Shown: positions 1 through 6,800, counted from the first letter of the stretch. The stretch: DNA of 7,233 nt from DATKSS01 sp049582065 (GCA_049582065.1 JBAUTF010000055.1:1-7233); one strand, 5' to 3'. Program-made: numbers and translations. The notes: generated by a model from the letters alone, not told the origin.

Positions 1-931
1 TGGTCGCGGCGATCACGATCACGTGCGTGTTGGTGTCGAAGCCGTCCATCTCGACGAGCAGCTGGTTGAGGGTCTGCTCACGCTCGTCGTGACCGCCACC
101 AAGTCCCGCGCCGCGCTGGCGCCCGACTGCGTCGATCTCGTCGACGAACACGATGCACGGGGAGTTCTTCTTGGCCTGGTCGAACAGATCGCGGACCCGG
201 CTCGCGCCGACGCCGACGAACATCTCGACGAACTCGGAACCGGAGATCGAGAAGAACGGCACGCCGGCCTCACCGGCAACGGCCTTGCTCAAGAGTGTCT
301 TGCCGGTGCCGGGAGGCCCGACGAGCAGCACGCCCTTGGGAATTCGCGCGCCAAGGGCCACGAACTTCTCGGGGTACTTGAGGAACTCGACGATCTCGGT
401 TAGCTCCTGTTTGGCCTCCTCGACGCCTGCCACGTCGGCGAACGTGATGGCCGGCTTATCGCCGGCGATCATGCGCGCCCGCGAGCGCCCAAACGACATG
501 GCCTGGTTGTTTCCGCTCTGTGTCTGCCTGAGCACCCACCACATGAAGGCGGCGATCAGGATGACCAGGATGATGTTGGGCAGCAGCACGCTGACGAGGT
601 AGCTGCCGCTGCTGTTCTTGTCGAAGAACACGTCCACCGTGCCCCCGCCACTCACCGTGTCAGCCTGGAGCGTGGCCAGCCACGTGCCCGCGGCGGGGTC
701 CGGCACCACGACGTTGTGCTTCTTGTCGGAGGTATCGGTCGCGATGCCGTCGGTGCCGTTGATCTCGAGGGATTTGACGTTGCCCGAGGCGGCCTGGTTC
801 ATCAGAGTCGCGTAATGCCAGTCGCTCGCGTTCTGCCCGCTCTGCAGCGACTGCCACGTGAACCAGAACACCAGGCCGAGCACGACGACCAGTGCGAAAT
901 AAAACAGGCTGGAGCGGGGAAAGCGGCTCAA
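1..931 (-). CDS. ftsH: ATP-dependent zinc metalloprotease FtsH, N-terminal 310 residues (3' end beyond the window)
   Basis: FtsH is a membrane-anchored AAA+ protease that forms hexamers and degrades misfolded membrane proteins and selected regulators. The visible part has a first transmembrane helix at about residues 9-26 (FYFALVVVLGLVFWF), an extracytoplasmic domain at about 30-110, a second helix at about 111-134 (VLLPNIILVILIAAFMWW), and then the AAA+ domain. The linker reads TFADVAGVEEAK. Walker A is GPPGTGKT at residues 205-212 (296-319), and Walker B is IVFVDEID with DEID at 264-267 (131-142). The pore motif FVEMFVGVGA and the HDEREQTLNQLL segment are intact. The frame is still open at the window edge, at the sensor-1 strand (IVIAAT), so the arginine fingers and the HEXXH zinc protease domain are not visible. 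The start is TTG at 931-929. A stop lies upstream in frame at 968-970 with no ATG or GTG between, and GAGGAG sits 7 nt before the TTG. The start overlaps the tilS stop by 4 nt. Confidence 0.97.
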   Translation of the reverse strand, partial: MSRFPRSSLFYFALVVVLGLVFWFTWQSLQSGQNASDWHYATLMNQAASGNVKSLEINGTDGIATDTSDKKHNVVVPDPAAGTWLATLQADTVSGGGTVDVFFDKNSSGSYLVSVLLPNIILVILIAAFMWWVLRQTQSGNNQAMSFGRSRARMIAGDKPAITFADVAGVEEAKQELTEIVEFLKYPEKFVALGARIPKGVLLVGPPGTGKTLLSKAVAGEAGVPFFSISGSEFVEMFVGVGASRVRDLFDQAKKNSPCIVFVDEIDAVGRQRGAGLGGGHDEREQTLNQLLVEMDGFDTNTHVIVIAAT

Positions 932-2265
932 GTCGATTCTCCTCGAGGACTGTTCCGGGTTTCTAGCCTAGCAACTTTGGCGGGGAAACGGACCGGCATC
1001 GGCTCCACGCTCACATGCAGCGCTTGCCGGCCCGGGAGGCTTGCGTGATCCGCATCCACCGCGACGCCGGGAACCCAGGCCAGCCTCTCGCCCGCGAACA
1101 CCAACGGCCACGCGTCGCGCTCTTCGCGCGGGACCCGAGAATCGACGAAAACGTCCTGCAGCTTGCGTGTCCCGCGGCCGCCCGCCGGTCGCATGCGCAG
1201 GCCGGGCGTGCGAAACCCCAACCTCAGGTCCAGGCCGTCACGCAGGTGCACCGCGTGATCGTCCGAACAGCCGGCGCATGGCTTGACCTCGAGGCGCGGC
1301 GGCGCGGACGTGAAAGCAGCGTCGCCCGCCGATCGCGTGATCTGCATCAAGTCGCCCACGATACGAAAACGCAGACCTCGGGGTAAATCGACGCCGCGGC
1401 CTCCGCGGCCACCTCGCACCAGGCGGAGCATTGAGTCCAGGTGAGACCTCGACAGGCCAGGCTCGGCGCCGCCCGCGCGCCGGTAGAGAAGCGCAAGGAG
1501 CTCGGTGGCGACTGGCTCGGGAAGAGCCCGCACACCCGCCGCGGTCAGCGGTTCGCGGTCGACGGCCGACAACGCCACCGCGACCGCCGAGTCATAGAGC
1601 AGCGACACCTGCAGCGCCGCGGAGTGAAAGCGCTTGAGGATGCCTGGGCGATCCCGCTCCAGCGCCGGAAGAATGTCGAGACGCGCCCTCACCCGCGCGT
1701 GCTTGCGGTCGACGTTGGACGGGTCCGCATACGCGACGATGTCGCGGCGCCGGAGGAAGTCGACCACCTCGCTCCTCCAGACATTCAGCCACGGCCGAAC
1801 GTAAAGCCCGCGCGTCGCGGGCATGCCGCGAAAGCCCGCCAGACCGCAGCCGCGCTGCATATGCAGCACGACGCCTTCGACCAGGTCATCCGCGGTGTGC
1901 GCCAGCGCAACGGCCCCGGCGCCGGATTCGCTCGCCGCGCGGTCCAGGAACGAGTAGCGCAGGTGTCGAGCTCCGGCCTGCACCGAACCGCGCGGCATCG
2001 CCTCGGTGCGCCTTTCAGCAAGCAGGTCGACGCCAAGCCGCTCGCATAACGCGCGCACCTGGCCTGCGACGTCCTCCGATCCTGGCCTCAGCGCATGGTC
2101 GTAATGCGCGGCCACCACGTCGACGCCGGATTCGCGAGCCGCCACCAGAAGCGCCGTCGAGTCGGGCCCTCCCGACACCGCGACCAGCACGCGAGAGCGA
2201 CGCGCCCCGAGCTCCGACCGCTGGATGGCCTCGACCAGCGGGTCGAAAACCTGTGGGCTGAGCAT
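928..2265 (-). CDS. tilS: tRNA(Ile)-lysidine synthetase TilS
   Basis: TilS uses ATP and lysine to convert C34 of tRNA-Ile2 (anticodon CAU) to lysidine, so that it reads AUA and is charged with Ile instead of Met. The product is 445 aa, usual for the family. The N-type ATP pyrophosphatase P-loop SGGPDS is at residues 31-36. Other family features are HYDHALRPGSED at about 54-65, AGARHLRYSFLDRA at about 97-110, HTADD at about 123-127, RGCGLAGFRGMP, RPWL, and DPSN...RVRARLDILPAL at about 181-202. A TilS C-terminal domain follows (DVFVDSRVPREERDAWPLVF, then LAWVPGV). The usual DDQAET is DDLVEG here. The chosen ATG (2265-2263) puts 30 residues before the P-loop, as in known TilS. The reading frame stays open upstream to a GTG at 2325, but that stretch is a tRNA gene. 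No Shine-Dalgarno precedes the ATG, whose A is the last base of the tRNA CCA end. The TGA stop overlaps the ftsH start. Confidence 0.93.
   Translation of the reverse strand: MLSPQVFDPLVEAIQRSELGARRSRVLVAVSGGPDSTALLVAARESGVDVVAAHYDHALRPGSEDVAGQVRALCERLGVDLLAERRTEAMPRGSVQAGARHLRYSFLDRAASESGAGAVALAHTADDLVEGVVLHMQRGCGLAGFRGMPATRGLYVRPWLNVWRSEVVDFLRRRDIVAYADPSNVDRKHARVRARLDILPALERDRPGILKRFHSAALQVSLLYDSAVAVALSAVDREPLTAAGVRALPEPVATELLALLYRRAGGAEPGLSRSHLDSMLRLVRGGRGGRGVDLPRGLRFRIVGDLMQITRSAGDAAFTSAPPRLEVKPCAGCSDDHAVHLRDGLDLRLGFRTPGLRMRPAGGRGTRKLQDVFVDSRVPREERDAWPLVFAGERLAWVPGVAVDADHASLPGRQALHVSVEPMPVRFPAKVARLETRNSPRGEST
939..944 (-). promoter_or_regulatory. Shine-Dalgarno of ftsH
   Basis: GAGGAG on the minus strand lies 7 nt upstream of the TTG start of ftsH and inside the last codons of tilS. 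It decides in favour of TTG, because no other usual start codon exists between the upstream in-frame stop and the first transmembrane helix. With the TTGA stop/start overlap it suggests that ftsH translation is coupled to tilS. Confidence 0.8.
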
Positions 2266-2340
2266 GGTGGTGCCGGCTGGACTCGAACCAGCGACAACGC
2301 GATTATGAGTCGCGCGCTCTACCACCTGAGCTACGGCACC
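2265..2340 (-). tRNA. tRNA with CAT anticodon: tRNA-Ile2 (lysidine type) or elongator tRNA-Met
   Basis: A 76-nt cloverleaf with every stem perfectly paired. Acceptor GGTGCCG pairs with CGGCACC; D stem GCTC with GAGC (loop AGGTGGTA); anticodon stem CGCGA with TCGCG around loop CTCATAA; variable loop TTGTC; T stem GCTGG with CCAGC around TTCGAGT. The discriminator is A73, and CCA is encoded at 2265-2267. The anticodon is CAT at 34-36. G1-C72 pairing and the lack of the GGG/CCC anticodon stem rule out an initiator. The C29-G41 and U12-A23 pairs, A37, A38 and A73 fit isoleucine identity, and the anticodon and T arms resemble E. coli tRNA-Ile2 as I recall it. The 4-69 pair is G-C, not the C-G of E. 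coli Ile2, so elongator Met remains possible. The final A is also the first base of the tilS start codon. Confidence 0.96.
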
Positions 2341-2361
2341 ACAACGGGGGCGCCAGCAATC

Positions 2362-2445
2362 CTAGCGAGCGGTTGCCGCCCGCGCCTTTGTCTTGCGCTT
2401 CTTCGTCCGACGCTTCGCAAGCGCCACTCGCTTTCTTTTGTTCAA
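2362..2445 (-). CDS. Possible 27-residue, very basic small protein
   Basis: This short ORF sits between the two tRNA genes. TTG (2445-2443) begins 27 codons that end at TAG (2364-2362). GGAG at 2451-2454 lies 5 nt before the TTG, a better ribosome binding site than most genes here have. The product begins MNKRKRVALAKRRTKKRK, contains 14 Lys or Arg in 27 residues, and has no Asp, Glu, Cys or aromatic residue. Such a composition is typical of nucleic-acid-binding or ribosome-associated mini-proteins, but I recognise no specific family. The TAG stop is 21 nt before the following tRNA. A stretch this short in GC-rich DNA may be open by chance, and only the binding site and the charge bias argue for coding. 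Confidence 0.42.
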   Translation of the reverse strand: MNKRKRVALAKRRTKKRKTKARAATAR

Positions 2446-2466
2446 GCTCGCTCCGAATCCTGGCGG

Positions 2467-2491
2467 CGAAGCCCAGGTGCGCCTGGCTTCG
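2467..2491 (-). terminator. Strong hairpin between tRNA-fMet and the small ORF (possible terminator or processing signal)
   Basis: On the minus strand CGAAGCC-AGG, loop CGCA, then CCT-G-GGCTTCG form 10 base pairs with one bulged G and a 4-nt loop. It begins 13 nt after the CCA of tRNA-fMet and ends 12 nt before the GGAG of the small ORF. No T-tract follows on either strand, so it is not a classical Rho-independent terminator. It could stabilise the 3' trailer of the tRNA, guide its cleavage, or attenuate read-through into the small ORF, the second tRNA and tilS. Confidence 0.5.
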
Positions 2492-2504
2492 TGGTGAGGG
2501 TCGT

Positions 2505-2579
2505 TGGTTGCGGAGCTTGGATTCGAACCAAGGACCTTCGGGTTATGAGCCCGACGAGCTGCCGCTGCTCCACTCCGCG
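2505..2579 (-). tRNA. Initiator tRNA-fMet (CAT)
   Basis: A 75-nt cloverleaf with encoded CCA. Acceptor CGCGGAG faces CTCCGCA, leaving C1 and A72 unpaired, the hallmark of bacterial initiators that allows formylation and blocks EF-Tu. The anticodon stem TCGGG/CCCGA has the three consecutive G-C pairs needed for P-site binding, around loop CTCATAA with anticodon CAT. The D stem GAGC/GCTC has the A11-U24 pair typical of initiators. The T stem CTTGG/CCAAG encloses TTCGAAT, and the discriminator is A. The D loop AGCGGCA has 7 nt, two fewer than in E. coli. The gene lies 40 nt after the ftsB stop. TATAAT just upstream would start transcription almost at the mature 5' end. Confidence 0.98.
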
Positions 2580-2584
2580 CTCGA

Positions 2585-2590
2585 ATTATA
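2585..2590 (-). promoter_or_regulatory. -10 promoter element for tRNA-fMet
   Basis: A perfect TATAAT on the minus strand stands 5 nt before the first base of tRNA-fMet. By usual spacing the start site falls within 1-2 nt of the mature tRNA 5' end (2578-2580), so little or no 5' leader would need removal. No good -35 hexamer is present at 16-18 nt, where the sequence is AAGTCG or AAAGTC. The AT-rich hexamer stands out in very GC-rich surroundings. Confidence 0.5.
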
Positions 2591-2592
2591 CC

Positions 2593-2610
2593 GCCGGCCC
2601 TCAGGCCGAC
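2593..2610 (-). terminator. GC hairpin after the ftsB/divIC gene
   Basis: On the minus strand GTCGGCC, loop TGAG, then GGCCGGC form a 7-bp stem with one G-T pair. It lies 9 nt after the TGA of the FtsB/DivIC gene and just before the TATAAT of tRNA-fMet. There is no T-run downstream on the minus strand, so it may slow polymerase or mark the mRNA 3' end after trimming without being a strong intrinsic terminator. Confidence 0.35.
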
Positions 2611-2619
2611 TTTTCAGGC

Positions 2620-3006
2620 TCAGTGGGTTTTAGGAGATGTGGCGGCGGAGGGTTTCGGCGAAGGACGCGGCGTGGGGCTCGGCGTCGGCACGGGAGCGAC
2701 CAGGTAAAGGCGCTCGTTCGGTCGGGTATAGCCGTTGAGCCTGGCCTCCTCCTCGTTGGCGGCGCCCGAGGTGATGGCCTGCACGTCCTTGCGATAACCC
2801 TGGTTTTGAGCGGCGAGCTGCGCGTTCTGGCTGCGCAGGTCGGCGACCTGCTGGCTCAACTTATGGCCGATGAAGGCCTCCTGCGCGAACGCGATTCCGG
2901 CCCACACGACCGCCACGCAGACGGCGGCGGCGAGGACGGCATGGCGCACGCCGAACGCGTTCGTGTGCAAGGTGCCCGCGGCAACGGTGGCTTTGCTCTG
3001 TCTCAT
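2620..3006 (-). CDS. FtsB/DivIC-family septum formation protein
   Basis: FtsB/DivIC proteins are small bitopic proteins that bind FtsL and FtsQ/DivIB and activate septal peptidoglycan synthesis. The 128-residue product fits that architecture. It has a short cytoplasmic N-terminus, one transmembrane helix at about 22-45 (VLAAAVCVAVVWAGIAFA), and a coiled coil at about 47-80 (LSQQVADLRSQNAQLAAQN). The family's conserved segment after the coil is EEEARLNGYTRPNE at 85-98. A Pro/Ser/Thr/Lys-rich tail follows (PVPTPSPTPRPSPKPS), which is not part of the usual domain and is likely disordered outside the membrane. The ATG at 3006 has no evident Shine-Dalgarno. The gene follows mazG after 67 nt and precedes tRNA-fMet by 40 nt. 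DivIC lies between mazG and tilS in Bacillus too, which supports the call; whether it should be named ftsB or divIC cannot be settled from sequence alone. Confidence 0.85.
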   Translation of the reverse strand: MRQSKATVAAGTLHTNAFGVRHAVLAAAVCVAVVWAGIAFAQEAFIGHKLSQQVADLRSQNAQLAAQNQGYRKDVQAITSGAANEEEARLNGYTRPNERLYLVAPVPTPSPTPRPSPKPSAATSPKTH

Positions 3007-3041
3007 GCTGGATCGTGGGCTGGAATGGGAGACCGGTTCGG

Positions 3042-3050
3042 ACTATAGCA
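3042..3050 (-). promoter_or_regulatory. Extended -10 promoter element upstream of ftsB/divIC
   Basis: TGCTATAGT on the minus strand matches the extended -10 pattern TG-N-TATAAT with one mismatch, in the gap between the mazG stop and the next start. The predicted start site near 3035 gives a leader of about 30 nt. The -35 region at 17-nt spacing (AAGTCA) matches the consensus at 3 of 6 positions, which an extended -10 can tolerate. It suggests that the division gene and downstream genes can be transcribed separately from mfd-mazG. Confidence 0.4.
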
Positions 3051-3073
3051 AAGGGGACGCGCGTTGACTTCCG

Positions 3074-3883
3074 CTAACGGGTTTCGTCCCAGCGCCTGGC
3101 GATCTCTTTTGCATCGAGGTCGCGAAAGCTGACGCCGTCCTTGCGCAGCGACGCCTCCGCTTCGGCGAATCGACGCCGGAACCGCTGGCCCGCGACGCGG
3201 AGCGCGTCCTCAGGGTTGACCTTGAGATTGCGCGCCAGTGAGACGAGCGCAAAGAGCAGGTCCCCCATCTCGTCGAAAGCACCCTCTTTGTCGGGCGACT
3301 CGGCCAGCTCGCGCGCCTCCTCGGCTACGGATTCCGCGGCCTGGACCGGCGACTTGAAATCGAAGCCCACCCGAGCCGCGCGTTTCTGGAGGCCGAGCGT
3401 CCACGCCAGCGCCGGAAGGGTGGCCGGGACGCGGTCGACGACCGACTCTTCGCGCCCCTCCTGGCGGGCCTCGTGGATCTTCTGGTGCTCCCAGTTGCGA
3501 AGGACCTCGTCGGCGTTGGCGACCGAGACGTCGCCAAAGACATGCGGATGTCGCTTCACCATCTTCGCCGCGACCGCCTCGGAGACCCGGGTCGCGTCGA
3601 ACCGCCCCTGCTCGGCCGCGATCTCCGCGTGCATCGCCACCTGCAGGAGAACGTCCCCGAGCTCCTCCATCATCTTCCCGTCGTCACGCGCATCGATGGC
3701 CTCGAGCAGCTCGTAAGTCTCCTCGAGGAGGTATGGCCGCAGCGAATCGTGCGTCTGCTCGCGGTCCCAGGGGCATCCGCCGGGCGCCCGAAGCCTCGCC
3801 ACGACCTCGAAGATCGCGGCGATGCCTGGCGAATACGGCCGCTCGGCGTCTTTTTCCATGCCGCCTGATTTTCGCCCTTTCAT
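3074..3883 (-). CDS. mazG: Nucleoside triphosphate pyrophosphohydrolase MazG
   Basis: MazG hydrolyses (d)NTPs to NMP and pyrophosphate, removes aberrant nucleotides, and in E. coli affects ppGpp. The 269-aa length is close to E. coli MazG. Two tandem MazG domains are visible. The first has CPWDREQTHDSLRPYLLEE at about 37-55 and the metal-binding EEXXE...EXXD pattern in LEETYELLEAI and EELGDVLLQV. A linker carries HPHVFGD and NWEHQKIHEAR. The second domain has VGFDF, EEAREL at about 188-193 and FDEMGDLLFALVSLARN at about 203-219, so both acidic sites look complete. The ATG at 3883-3881 overlaps the mfd TGA as ATGA, with no obvious Shine-Dalgarno, which fits termination-reinitiation. A second in-frame ATG lies 8 codons downstream at 3859, still well before the first conserved motif, and could be the true start. 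Confidence 0.95.
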   Translation of the reverse strand: MKGRKSGGMEKDAERPYSPGIAAIFEVVARLRAPGGCPWDREQTHDSLRPYLLEETYELLEAIDARDDGKMMEELGDVLLQVAMHAEIAAEQGRFDATRVSEAVAAKMVKRHPHVFGDVSVANADEVLRNWEHQKIHEARQEGREESVVDRVPATLPALAWTLGLQKRAARVGFDFKSPVQAAESVAEEARELAESPDKEGAFDEMGDLLFALVSLARNLKVNPEDALRVAGQRFRRRFAEAEASLRKDGVSFRDLDAKEIARRWDETR

Positions 3884-6800
3884 GCCCGGGACACCGCCGT
3901 GAGGGCGCGACCCGCTTCGTACAGGACCGCCATCTCGTCGAGCAACTGCAGCAGCGGCGACTTCCAGTCTTCGCCCTGCCGTCTCATCTTCAGGCGATTA
4001 GGCGCGACCGTGACGCGCCCCGGCAGCCGTTTCATGAGCTCTTCGACATCCAGGATCCTCTGGGGGTCGACGCGGATCACGATGTCGTGACCCTCCGCGA
4101 CCACGCCGCGCAATCCCATGCGCTGGCCTTTCAACTTGATGCGCAGCGAGAATGCGAGGTTGTCGAGCTGCGCCGGGCCCGGGCCGTACCGGTCCTCCAG
4201 CGAACGCAGTACCGACTCGAGCTCCTCCTCGTCCTCGGTCGCGGCGAGCTGGCGGTAGGCGGCGAGCCTCAGCTTCTCGTCCCGGATGTAGGACCGCGGG
4301 ATGAAATGGTCGAGCGGCAGGTCGAGGTTCATCTCCTGGGTCGAAAGCACGTCGCCGACCACCGTTTCCTCCGCCCCGGAGCGCAGCTTCGACACGGCTC
4401 CCTGCAGCATCTGCAGGTACATCTCGAAGCCGACCGCCGCGATCGCCCCGTGCTGCTCTGTGCCAAGCATGTTTCCGGCGCCGCGGATCTCGAGGTCGCG
4501 CAGGGCGATCTTGAAACCCTGGCCGAGCTCGTGAAGGCCCGAGATGACGTCGAGCCGCTTGTCGGCCTGCTCGGTCAGCGAGCGCCGCGGGTCATAGAGG
4601 AAGTACGCGTATGCGCGGCGGCCCGAGCGCCCGACACGACCTCTCAGCTGGTACAGCTGCGCCAGGCCGAAGCGGTCGGAGCGCTCGACGATGATCGTGT
4701 TGACGTTGGGGATGTCGAGCCCCGATTCGATGATCGTGGTGCACACGAGCACGTCGAACTTGGCGGACTCGAACTCGACCATCACGTGGGCCAGCTCCTC
4801 CTCGGCCATCTGGCCGTGTCCTACCGCGACCCGCGCCTGGGGCACGAGGTCCTGGATGCGCTGCGCCGCCTTCTGGATGGTGCGCACGCGGTTGTGCACG
4901 TAGTAGACCTGGCCGCCGCGCTGCAGCTCCCGGATGATCGCCTCCCGAACCAGCTCGTCGTCGTCAGCGGTGACGTAGGTCTTGATGGGCTGGCGCTCCT
5001 CGGGCGGGGTCTGGATCACGCTCATGTCGCGGATGCCCCCGACCGCCATGTGCAGCGTGCGAGGGATCGGCGTCGCGGACAAAGACAAGACGTCTAGCTG
5101 GGTGCGCAGCTTCTTCAGCCGCTCCTTCTGCATGACTCCGAACCGGTGCTCCTCGTCGACGACCAGCAGGCCGAGCCGCTTGAACCGAACGTCGCGCTGC
5201 AGGAGCCGGTGGGTGCCGACCACGATATCCACGGTTCCCGCCTTGATGCCTTCGATGGTGCGCGTCTGGGTCTCGTCGTCGACGAACCGCGACAGCATCT
5301 CGACCACCACAGGGAAGTTCTTGAGGCGTTCGCGGAAGACGTGGAAGTGCTGCTGCGCGAGGACGGTGGTCGGCGCCAGGACCGCGACCTGCTTTCCGCT
5401 CATGGCGGCTTTGAACGCGGCGCGCAGCGCGAGCTCGGTCTTGCCGAATCCCACATCGCCGCAGAGGAGGCGGTCCATCGGCCGGTCCGACTCCATGTCG
5501 GCCTTGATCTCGGCCAGCGCGGCGAGCTGGTCTGGCGTCTCCTCATAGGGAAAGGACGACTCGAGCTCCTGCTGCCAGGAGTTGTCGGGCGCAAAGGCGA
5601 TGCCCGGCCGCGCCTCGCGCATCGAGTAGATCTTCAGGAGCTCCTCAGCCACGTCCTGGACCTCCTTGCGCGCGCGTCCGCGGGCACGCGTCCAGTCGGA
5701 GGTCCCCAGCCGGTGCAGCGCAGGCTGCCCCTCGCCGCCCAGGTACTTCTGCACGCGGTCGAGGTTCTCGACCGGGATGAAGAGACGGTCGCCCTCCGCG
5801 TACTCGAGCTCGAGGTACTCGCGATGGGAGCCCTCCGTCTCGATGAGCCGCATGCCCTTGAAGCGCGCGATGCCGTGGTCGACATGGACCACGAGCTCGT
5901 CGGGCTCGAAGTCGAGGGTGAACTCCCTCGTGAGGTCCGAGGCGCGGGCCCGGCTCGTACGCCGGCCTCGCGACGGCCGCCGCAGGCGTCCGAACAGCTC
6001 GGCGTCGGTGGCCAGGTGGAAGCCGATCGCAGGCTGCGATGTGCCGGCGGTGACGTCGATGTCGGCGTGAGCAACGGCCGGCGCAAGCTCGAGGTCCAGG
6101 TCGAGGTCGAGCTGTCTCAGCGGCGCTTTCACGCCACCCTCATCGAGCAGCGCGCGCAGCCGTTCTCCCTGCTCGGTGGCGAAGACGACGGTTGCCGACT
6201 CGCCCCGGCCCACAAGCTCCGCCGCCGCGCGTGGGCGGCCGACCAGTGGCTCCGCCGGGGCCCAGCCGAGGTCGACCGCACCACGGTCAGACTCTCCGGC
6301 GGAAACCATCAGGTGGGCGTGTGCGGACAGGTCGACCAGGCGGGCGGCGACGACGATGGGCAGGGTGAAACCCTTCGGCAGCTCTCCTCCCCCCGACTCA
6401 GCCGCCGCGAGCATCGCGGTTTCCTCCTGTACCGTCCTTGCGTCGGCGAGCTGCTTCTCCGGCTCGAAGTCGACGACCATGACACCGGCCGGCACGTGGT
6501 CCAGGAGCGATGGCTGCGCCGGGTCGAGGTAGGCCGCGTAGAACTCGACCCCCGGGAAGGCGGCACCCGCCTCGAGCCGCACCAACTCGTCTTCCCACTC
6601 CGAGCTGACGTCGCCGCGCAGGCTCTGCATCGATACGGAATCTCGCAGCCGCTGCACGGCTGCCGCGCCGCGCGCGGGACCGATCAGGAGCTCCCGCCCG
6701 GTCCGGATCGAGACCTGAGGGACGGCCATGACCGACCGCTGGTTCTCCGGGTCGAACAGCCGGAGCGTTTCGATGACGTCGCCCGACCACTCCGCTCGCA

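Noticed and set aside
2266..2325. Extension of the TilS frame upstream to a GTG at 2325
   Set aside because: The extra 20 codons are read through the tRNA gene and resemble no TilS N-terminus. The ATG at 2265 gives the usual spacing to SGGPDS.
2095..3048. Plus-strand ORF of 317 codons
   Set aside because: It runs through both tRNA genes and the FtsB/DivIC gene on the opposite strand; its translation shows no family features.
3064..3069. TTGACT on the plus strand as a -35 box
   Set aside because: No -10 element follows at a proper distance, and no plus-strand gene lies downstream.
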